From: Bacteroidales bacterium
GTDB lineage: Bacteria; Bacteroidota; Bacteroidia; Bacteroidales; UBA10428
Direction of reading: 5' to 3'
Assembly: GCA_016926235.1 (NCBI GenBank)
Contig: JAFGOZ010000186.1
Location: 1-10,252 of the forward strand
DNA: 10,252 bases
The notes beneath the pieces were generated by a model, which worked only from the letters and a program-made list of their open reading frames with translations, was not told the origin of the DNA and did not search any database. The translations under genes and the position numbers were made by a program. Below, in pieces: positions 5,301-10,252 of the stretch. Each line of letters begins with the position of its first letter. Within the stretch, counting starts at the first letter, position 1.

Positions 5301-6455
5301 TTAATTATTACAGTATTTTGAAATATATTCATATGCTTCTGATTTCCCTAATTCTCCTGCTTTGCTCCAATTTATGCAAGCTGCTTCTTTATTCCCAAGT
5401 CTATAAAAAGACCTTCCCTTTAAAAAATATGCATTACTTATGGCTGGATTTAACTTTATTGCCATATCGGCATCTTCTATACAGCCTTTATAGTCATTTA
5501 GATTGAACCGTATTTCTGCCCTGCTGTCATATGCAACATAATTAGTCTTGTCTAATTCAATAGCCTTATTCACATCTACTAATGCCTCTTTGTATTTCTT
5601 TAAGTTAAATTTTGCCCAGCCTAAATTATTATATGCCATCGAAAATGTTGGGTCTATCTCAATCGCTTTTGTATAATCGCTGATAGCACCATACTCATCC
5701 TTCAAACCAGATTTTGCAGAACCTCTATTATAGTATCCAATTGCCGAAGATGGTTCTAATTGTATTTGTTTATTAAAATCGCTTAGTGAACCCATAAAAT
5801 CATTCTGATAATACTTTGCCCATCCTCTTTGTTGGTATCCATTGGGGTCATTAGGTGACATTTCAATGTATTTTGAAAGGTCTGTAATAGCAGCAGAATG
5901 ATTATTTAATTGGGCATAAGCATATCCTCTGTATAGATATCCCCCCTCAAAGTCAGGTGATAATTGTATTACAGTTGAAAAATTCTGAACAGCATTTGCA
6001 AATTCTTTATTTTTTACATTTTCAATCCCTGCTTCCCAATATTTAGCTGGATTATTTGCCTCTTTAACTCTTGCATTGTATTTATCGATTTCTTCCTTAA
6101 TTCCTAACTCTACTGCTCTAATCTGATTGCTCATTACTGATAAATCTTTTCCATCAAAAGAACGAAGTTGTTTATAATATGAATCCATTGAAGATATAAA
6201 CTGATTTTCGTTAGTTTGTGATTTCAATTCATAAATCCAGTCTATTAGGGCATCAATGTAGTTTTTGTTTTGGTCATATGCAGCTTGTTTATCATTTAAA
6301 ACCTTCAACATTAGATTGAAATCTGGGGATACATAAGTTTGTGGCGTATATTGTGGCGTATACGCAGGTGTGGATGGTTGATAATATCTATTGATTTGTG
6401 CAATAGACATAATACCACTAAAATAAAGTAAAACTAAAAATGTTATTTTTTTCAT
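5301..6455 (-). CDS. Secreted TPR-repeat protein
   Basis: This 384-residue protein has a signal peptide (about 1-19, GIMSIA before Gln20), a Pro/Tyr/Thr-rich stretch with repeated TPQ (25-45), and a helical segment (46-135). About seven tetratricopeptide repeats of 34 residues follow (138-370), with the usual W-x-L-G-x-x-A/A-I-x-x-Y-x-K-A-I-x-L-x-P pattern, clearest at YNNLGWAKFNLKKYKEALVDV and NRGSAKSGLKDEYGAISDYT. The last repeat carries Cys360, and Cys382 is near the end (AACINWSKAGELG, YCNN), a tail often seen in Bacteroidota TPR proteins. TPRs form a superhelical scaffold for binding other proteins. Placed between two related small secreted genes, it probably binds or organises them outside the cytoplasm; partner identity is inferred only from gene order. 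A 62-base gap separates it from the upstream gene. Confidence 0.9.
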   Translation of the reverse strand: MKKITFLVLLYFSGIMSIAQINRYYQPSTPAYTPQYTPQTYVSPDFNLMLKVLNDKQAAYDQNKNYIDALIDWIYELKSQTNENQFISSMDSYYKQLRSFDGKDLSVMSNQIRAVELGIKEEIDKYNARVKEANNPAKYWEAGIENVKNKEFANAVQNFSTVIQLSPDFEGGYLYRGYAYAQLNNHSAAITDLSKYIEMSPNDPNGYQQRGWAKYYQNDFMGSLSDFNKQIQLEPSSAIGYYNRGSAKSGLKDEYGAISDYTKAIEIDPTFSMAYNNLGWAKFNLKKYKEALVDVNKAIELDKTNYVAYDSRAEIRFNLNDYKGCIEDADMAIKLNPAISNAYFLKGRSFYRLGNKEAACINWSKAGELGKSEAYEYISKYCNN

Positions 6456-6517
6456 CGGAGTAGTTTCATAAATGAAAAATTACATTAATTATATACAATT
6501 AGTTATTAATTAGCATA

Positions 6518-7027
6518 TTAGAATTTAAATGAGTTAAAGACCTTCATAAATAAAGGTTCATACGTTTGGAACTGTGTTGCTTTAGTTGTAGCAGTAAAAA
6601 CATATGCATAATTTCCTTTATATGTGTATATTTCTAATGCTTTTGTGTTGTTAGAAGTATTGATATAATGAGTTAAAAATGCTTTTTCACCAGAGAGATA
6701 TGTTTTTTCAGCCTTGCTTACTTTGGTGTTTGGTGAGTACTGAGCGAATTCTTTATCAAACATTTCTTTCGAATAATCGTGGGCAGTTATACTATATTCT
6801 TCTGGTCTCCTTGGAGTAACATTTATTAGAATACTTGTTCCGTCACTATTTATTAGCTTTAAATCAATATTTTTCCCAGTTGCTGAAGTTTGATTGAAAC
6901 CTTTCGGAATCGTTACTGTATATCCATACTTGGTACTTTTAAAAACATTATTTGTTGGTGATTGACAATTGGCTATACTGTCAAAACTGACGAACAATAT
7001 AATAGTTAATATCCGTAATGTATTCAT
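6518..7027 (-). CDS. Secreted PsbP-like-fold candidate protein, copy A
   Basis: This 169-residue protein has a signal peptide (about 1-20). Cleavage could fall near IAN-Cys21; the Cys might be lipidated, although Asn at -1 is not a classical lipobox, so lipoprotein status is open. The mature part shows STKYGYTVTIPKGF, then ATGKNIDLK (49-57), SILINVTPRRPEE, a helix (SKEMFDKEFAQY), and ends MKVFNSFKF. These landmarks line up with the product of 4776-5297 in order and spacing, which marks them as paralogues. It is the first gene of the minus-strand secreted group. TTTTG near 7092-7096 on the minus strand may be a -33 element, but its -7 box is poor. Role unknown; envelope or extracellular location is likely. 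Confidence 0.75.
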   Translation of the reverse strand: MNTLRILTIILFVSFDSIANCQSPTNNVFKSTKYGYTVTIPKGFNQTSATGKNIDLKLINSDGTSILINVTPRRPEEYSITAHDYSKEMFDKEFAQYSPNTKVSKAEKTYLSGEKAFLTHYINTSNNTKALEIYTYKGNYAYVFTATTKATQFQTYEPLFMKVFNSFKF

Positions 7028-7188
7028 AATAAATAATTTAAATGAGTATAGTTGACAATTAAGTAGTATTGATAGAATCGAAGTATAAAACTACAAAATT
7101 TTTAATAACCAACTATTTATTCGCTGGTAGATTCATATAAGAAAATTAGTATTTTTACTTTAAATCGATAATTTAAACTCATATTTAC

Positions 7189-7848
7189 ATGGAACCGAGG
7201 AATATGATTTTACCAACCATGAATTCCGAAGAATTAGTCCGAGAAATCATGAAGGACTATCCTGTGGTTTTGCGAAAGGGTGAGTATGCTTTGCTTGAAT
7301 TAAGGAGACCAGCAATTAAATCCAGAAACAAGCACGTCCAGAGGTTTTATGATTATATGTCGAAGAACAATAACAACTGGATTATTATGTGCGATTATTA
7401 TGTGAAAGACCCCACATGGGTTGTTTTGGCACATTATGTTGATAAATACGGATTACAAGCATATATGGTGGATGCCAACCAGAAAACACTGACCCATTAT
7501 TCAGGACATTTCCTTGAACGGTTTAACGAGCGGTTCTTGCATCAACCAGAGTTGTCCAAAGCGGAGATACTCAAAAGGTATTTGTCAAAAAACGCTTCTG
7601 CATATATCGAATGGCTTCCCGATACCGAAGAACGTCAAAAACCTTTTTTTGGCAGGTCAAGAGAAGGAATAGTATTGGGGAATGTTGAAAACCTTAATTC
7701 TTATGATATTGTTCATGTTAGAACTTTCATTTCTAATGACATGATACACGAGGGTCAACAGGAAAGATTTGATGCCACGGGTGAACTTTACAAACATTAC
7801 TGGGATGAGGTTTATAGGAAGAGGAATCAAAGTGCGTTTGATAAATAA
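7189..7848 (+). CDS. Hypothetical protein with H-x3-R-x3-R core, possible nuclease-like fold
   Basis: This 219-residue soluble protein has no signal peptide. A basic helical N-terminal region (1-60) leads to strands WIIMCDYY and TWVVLAHYV. The most family-like part follows: THYSGHFLERFNERF (about 102-116, His107, Arg111, Arg115), a helix (KAEILKRYL), a Gly-rich strand FFGRSREGIVLGNVE (153-167), and IVHVRTFISNDM (174-185). A His/Arg helix followed by strands that end in R/K-T-h-h-S resembles the catalytic layout of small BECR-fold RNases (RelE/colicin-like), here with a longer N-terminus. That is a pattern guess. An alternative start at Met6 or Met11 is possible. It is divergent from the secreted group across a 161-base AT-rich gap that should hold promoters for both. 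No antitoxin gene is obvious beside it. Confidence 0.75.
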   Translation: MEPRNMILPTMNSEELVREIMKDYPVVLRKGEYALLELRRPAIKSRNKHVQRFYDYMSKNNNNWIIMCDYYVKDPTWVVLAHYVDKYGLQAYMVDANQKTLTHYSGHFLERFNERFLHQPELSKAEILKRYLSKNASAYIEWLPDTEERQKPFFGRSREGIVLGNVENLNSYDIVHVRTFISNDMIHEGQQERFDATGELYKHYWDEVYRKRNQSAFDK

Positions 7849-7922
7849 CTGTTCCCAAATAGGTTTTTCAATGACTTTATAATCAGACCCCCAGTTTTAA
7901 AGTCTGGTATATAATTTGTTGA

Positions 7923-8081
7923 TTTAGAATCTATTCCTTTGTAATAACTTCACTGCTCCCTTTTATTGAAAACTATACACAAGATGATATACTGATAATC
8001 AGGGAATTCTTATTCAAATTAAAGGCAATTGAATCGGAATGCTATAAAATGAAAAAACTTTCTACCATACCCATCACTTAA
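7923..8081 (+). pseudogene. Start-less 52-codon frame, likely gene remnant
   Basis: Between TGA (7920-7922) and TAA (8079-8081) lies an open frame with no ATG, GTG or TTG until near its end. The central part reads NYTQDDILIIREFLFKLKAI then ESECYK, which looks like genuine amphipathic-helical protein. It reminds me of small Bacteroidota proteins with an IR-x-FLY-x-LA-x-IE-x-E motif; this is recollection only. The only ATG (8049-8051) would give a 10-residue peptide, MKKLSTIPIT, whose stop lies two bases before the next gene's ATG, so it could instead act as a coupled leader. The remnant reading is preferred. Confidence 0.35.
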
Positions 8082-8083
8082 TT

Positions 8084-8929
8084 ATGGAAAAAATATTGGA
8101 TTCTTTATCAAACAGAGAATTAGCAACCATCATATGGTTACTAATTTTTCTTTCCATCGCTCTAATGCAAAAATCTATTAGGAAATCCATCGGCTCAGTC
8201 TTAACAGCATTCTTTGATAAGAAAATATTGACAATAATTCTAACTGCACTTATATATTCTTCTGCTGTTATTTTTATTCTTTACAAACTTAAACTATGGC
8301 AACTATCGTTTCTAAAAGATTCTTTCTACTGGTATTCTATGACAGCTTTAGTAATTCTCTTTAATCTAAATGATACCTCGAAGAATAAAAACTACTTTAA
8401 AGACATTCTTTTACAGAACATCCGATTTATGGTTATTATTGAGTTCATTGTCAACATATTTAGTTTCAGTCTCTGGATAGAATTAATTTTCATTCCTATA
8501 TTCATATTAATTTCTATTATTTCTGCATATGGGGAATCATATCCTGAATATAAGAAAGTGGGGGAAATAGGTTCAGCAATATTATCGGTTATTGGACTTA
8601 CGTTATTCATTCTTTCAATTACTGAGATTATTAAATCCTTTGAAAACTATGCTAATGCTGAAGAATTGAAAATATTCCTTTTCCCAATAATTCTTAGCAT
8701 AACATTTATACCCTTTGCATATATGACCGCAATCTACATGGAATACGAAATACTTTTTGCAAGAATGAAGATTTTCCATTTAGACAAGAATTTATTGCGA
8801 TTCACTAAACGCAGGCTATTTTTAAGAAAAGGAATCAGACTTTGGAAGATAAAATCGATGACACCAATTATTATTAAGGAGTTCTATTCGGGTATCTCTA
8901 AGGATGAAATTAAGACGGTTATTAGATAA
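8084..8929 (+). CDS. Polytopic membrane protein of unknown function
   Basis: This 281-residue protein has about six or seven membrane helices (roughly 12-28, 48-68, 80-94, 114-132, 133-149, 162-184 and 196-219) and a strongly basic cytoplasmic C-terminal tail. The tail reads EYEILFARMKIFHLDKN then LLRFTKRRLFLRKGIRLWKI (about 220-256) and ends in a short helix. A tail with YE-x-LF-x-R-x-K followed by Arg/Lys clusters is the most distinctive part. I associate it with a family of membrane proteins seen in genomic islands, but no function is known to me. Start ATG at 8084 lies two bases after the stop of an upstream open frame. The protein could be a membrane effector, transporter or anchor; nothing decides between these. 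Confidence 0.75.
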   Translation: MEKILDSLSNRELATIIWLLIFLSIALMQKSIRKSIGSVLTAFFDKKILTIILTALIYSSAVIFILYKLKLWQLSFLKDSFYWYSMTALVILFNLNDTSKNKNYFKDILLQNIRFMVIIEFIVNIFSFSLWIELIFIPIFILISIISAYGESYPEYKKVGEIGSAILSVIGLTLFILSITEIIKSFENYANAEELKIFLFPIILSITFIPFAYMTAIYMEYEILFARMKIFHLDKNLLRFTKRRLFLRKGIRLWKIKSMTPIIIKEFYSGISKDEIKTVIR

Positions 8930-8944
8930 ACGGAAACTATTAAG

Positions 8945-8972
8945 GAAATCCCAATCCTGAACCTTGGGTTTC
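8945..8972 (+). other. Hairpin after the membrane-protein gene
   Basis: GAAATCCCAA (8945-8954) and TTGGGTTTC (8964-8972) can form a nine-pair stem with one bulged base and a nine-base loop, 16 bases after the stop at 8929. No T-run follows, so it is at best a weak terminator or an mRNA 3'-end stabilising structure. The rest of the 261-base gap up to 9190 holds a possible promoter (TTTG near 9047-9050 with TACATCGC near 9065-9072, an imperfect -7 box) and no other gene. Confidence 0.3.
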
Positions 8973-9190
8973 TATGGATTAAAGGGAATAAATGTTCTGA
9001 ACTACGTATCGAACGAAAATAGGTTTCAAGAATTGTAACATTTTTGCTTGTTTTTCGTATATACATACATCGCAACAGCGAAACAATCAGCAAGTTCCAG
9101 ACAGATTTATCGGATTTTAAAACTATGGGTATAAACCTTAATGGGATAGTTGCGTGCCAACAGAATCAGTAATCAATAAAATCAAAAAAT

Positions 9191-9649
9191 ATGAAAAAAG
9201 TCGGAACAAAAAACATTGAAAACTTGATTGAAGCGAAAAGAATCGAGAACATCAAAAATGAAAGAAAAGACCTATCGGTTGAGGAGATAAGAAACAGCAG
9301 AAAAATTGTGTTTCAAACGCCAAGTATAAAGATAGATTTCAGCAACAGAATAGTTGAAAAAGATAAAGAAGGGAATACCGTAATAACATATAAATTAGAA
9401 ATATTGGGTACGCCTGATTTACTCGAATATCATGATGACTTCGAAGGGAAATTGAGTTCAACGGTGTTTAAAGCCAATTTCACCGACACTGAACTAATAC
9501 TTACATCAAAAAAATATGCCGAGGAACAAATCCGTAACTGGGGTTTTCAGAATAGGGTAGAAAATAAAGCAATAGAGATGGTGATTAGAATTCTCGCAAC
9601 TCTTAATAGTGTTCAAGCCAGCCTTCTCAGGTTTAACATGAGGTATTAA
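9191..9649 (+). CDS. Hypothetical protein
   Basis: This 152-residue soluble protein has no family I recognise. The N-terminal 40 residues are highly charged and helical (NIENLIEAKRIENIKNERKD). A beta-rich centre follows (SIKIDFSNRIVEKD, NTVITYKLEILG, SSTVFKANFTDTELILTSK), and the C-terminus is one long helix (about 108-150, EEQIRNWGFQN and then AIEMVIRILATLNSVQASL). This layout of charged helix, sheet and amphipathic helix would suit a protein-binding or oligomerising factor. There is no signal peptide or membrane helix. It stands alone between a 261-base upstream gap and a strong terminator, so it is probably a single-gene transcript. Start ATG at 9191 follows an A-rich leader (AATAAAATCAAAAAAT), normal for Bacteroidota. 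Confidence 0.65.
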   Translation: MKKVGTKNIENLIEAKRIENIKNERKDLSVEEIRNSRKIVFQTPSIKIDFSNRIVEKDKEGNTVITYKLEILGTPDLLEYHDDFEGKLSSTVFKANFTDTELILTSKKYAEEQIRNWGFQNRVENKAIEMVIRILATLNSVQASLLRFNMRY

Positions 9650-9676
9650 TAATAGTTACATATGCAATTTGGTTGG

Positions 9677-9705
9677 GGTTGCCAGAAACGGCAACCTCTT
9701 TTTTT
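9677..9705 (+). terminator. Strong intrinsic terminator
   Basis: A perfect seven-pair GC-rich stem, GGTTGCC (9677-9683) with GGCAACC (9690-9696), closes a six-base loop AGAAAC and is followed by TCTTTTTTT (9697-9705). It lies 27 bases after the stop of the 9191 gene and ends plus-strand transcription before the convergent serine recombinase gene. It is the clearest terminator in the window. Confidence 0.9.
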
Positions 9706-9783
9706 AGTTTCAGAAACAATTCCATAGAAAGAAGGATGCACTCTTTTTTCCCAGAACGCTATCCCTCAATATTGACATATAAC

Positions 9784-9800
9784 CTGACTTGAAACGTCAG
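9784..9800. repeat. Short inverted repeat near the serine recombinase 3' end
   Basis: CTGAC (9784-9788) and GTCAG (9796-9800) form a five-base inverted repeat with a seven-base spacer, in the 151-base gap between the intrinsic terminator and the recombinase stop. It could be a recombinase half-site pair or a weak minus-strand terminator, though no T-run follows on that strand. The evidence is small. Confidence 0.2.
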
Positions 9801-9856
9801 ATAATCCGCAGTAAGCTCCACACGCCACTAAGGATTGCCTATAAAACAATATGTAA

Positions 9857-10252
9857 CTATCTCGCATTTATTTGCTTTACCTTTTGAACTGTTTTACTAC
9901 TACACTCAGTGATAGCAGCAATTTCCCTAACTGTTCTACCCTTTTCGAGTAACTTAATTATTTGCTGTGTTTTAGGTTTTTCCATAAACTTTTTGTCTGA
10001 TTCAGTACTATTGCACGGACGTCCGAGTCGACCACCGTTAGCGACATAGACAAGACGACCTGTGGCAGTCCTCTCACGAATATTCTCCAATTCAAGAGCA
10101 TATAGACTTGACATAGTGGCACTTAGCAGACCCCATATCGGATTTTTCTTCCCCTGTGGTCTTGATTGTATGCCAAGATTCCTAACCACAACATTCACTT
10201 CTTTTGTTTCCAGCCATTCTAAAGTCTGGATGCAATCCCCTATTGTCCTGCC
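9857..10252 (-). CDS. Serine recombinase (resolvase/invertase family), N-terminus outside window
   Basis: The frame stays open to the window edge, so the visible 131 residues are the C-terminal part. A GTG at 10196-10198 is an internal codon and not the real start. The text begins GRTIGDCIQTLEWLETKEVN, which follows the RLGR region of the resolvase catalytic domain. NLGIQS, NPIWGLL and the long E-helix segment ALELENIRERTATG come next, then the hinge GGRLGRP and a helix-turn-helix (about 104-126, KGRTVREIAAITECSSKTVQ). All are hallmarks of small serine recombinases, which cut by a Ser nucleophile near the N-terminus, not visible here. It would resolve, invert or move DNA at its own site, which may lie beside the gene or outside the window. 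It converges with the 9191 gene. Confidence 0.92.
   Translation of the reverse strand, partial: GRTIGDCIQTLEWLETKEVNVVVRNLGIQSRPQGKKNPIWGLLSATMSSLYALELENIRERTATGRLVYVANGGRLGRPCNSTESDKKFMEKPKTQQIIKLLEKGRTVREIAAITECSSKTVQKVKQINAR

Larger units (their letters stand above)
97..10252. mobile_element. Integrative element, left end and cargo (right end not in window)
   Basis: The sequence shows a tRNA 3'-end fragment at 75-97, repeated arm-like motifs, a tyrosine recombinase reading away from that junction, a run of small genes mostly of unknown function in alternating strand blocks, and a serine recombinase at the far edge. tRNA 3' ends are standard targets of tyrosine integrases, and the integrase normally sits next to one att site. 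From this I infer that the element begins near 97 and runs out of the window to the right. No relaxase, coupling ATPase, replication gene or phage structural gene is seen here, so it cannot be sorted into ICE, mobilisable element, prophage or plain genomic island. Confidence 0.6.

Noticed and set aside
3293..7122. AACTATTTTATTC at 3293-3305 and AACTATTTATTC at 7111-7122 as direct repeats bounding the minus-strand block
   Set aside because: The match needs a one-base indel and lies in AT-rich DNA; the first copy overlaps the stop of a gene. No transposase or terminal inverted repeats support a cassette insertion.
7884..7906. CAGAC (7884-7888) / GTCTG (7902-7906) as a terminator after the 7189-7848 gene
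   Set aside because: A five-pair stem with a 13-base loop and no T-run after it is too weak to call.
9857..10198. Treating the serine recombinase as a complete 113-residue gene starting at the GTG at 10196-10198
   Set aside because: The frame stays open for 18 further codons to the window edge and those codons match the resolvase family, so the gene is cut by the window.
1..10252. CRISPR array, rRNA or a complete tRNA
   Set aside because: No regularly spaced repeats with unique spacers, no rRNA-like sequence, and only the 3' fragment of a tRNA at 75-97.

Overview
The window looks like one end of an integrative mobile element in a member of the Bacteroidota. Pointers are the low G+C content, a Bacteroidota-type tyrosine recombinase, a promoter with the TAnnTTTG -7 box (TACATTTG at 202-209), exported proteins whose signal peptides end in Ala-Gln, and mostly weak Shine-Dalgarno sequences. 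The genus cannot be told from the sequence.

Left boundary (1-245). Read on the minus strand, 97-75 is the 3' end of a tRNA gene (end of the T-loop, T-stem 3' strand, acceptor 3' strand), directly followed by a hairpin terminator (74-43). Nothing upstream completes the tRNA. This is what is left at one junction when an element integrates into a tRNA 3' end. DNA left of about 75 is probably chromosome and DNA right of about 97 the element. Three copies of TTTTGTTACCAC(C) lie between this junction and the integrase start; the third abuts the start codon, so they may be integrase arm sites that also control the gene.

Integrase and first cargo (246-3201, plus strand). The tyrosine recombinase is followed by about 495 non-coding bases, A-tract-rich at first and then strongly C/G-tracted. 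After that come two overlapping small unknown genes and a third unknown gene.

Minus-strand block (3300-7027). Two operon-like groups lie here. The distal group (4547 to 3300) has a soluble conserved protein, a membrane-anchored J-domain-like protein with an HPD motif, and two small two-helix membrane proteins. The proximal group (7027 to 4776) has two related secreted proteins flanking a secreted TPR-repeat protein. A small disrupted reading frame lies between the groups.

Second plus-strand block (7189-9649). It holds an unknown protein with an H-x3-R-x3-R core that might be a small nuclease fold, a short start-less reading-frame remnant, a polytopic membrane protein of unknown function, and an unknown soluble protein followed by a strong intrinsic terminator.

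Right edge (9857-10252, minus). The C-terminal part of a serine recombinase runs off the window. The element thus carries a tyrosine integrase at its att end and a serine recombinase deeper in. No known defence, resistance or conjugation gene could be identified. The cargo is almost entirely uncharacterised, and any functional grouping below is inference from gene order.
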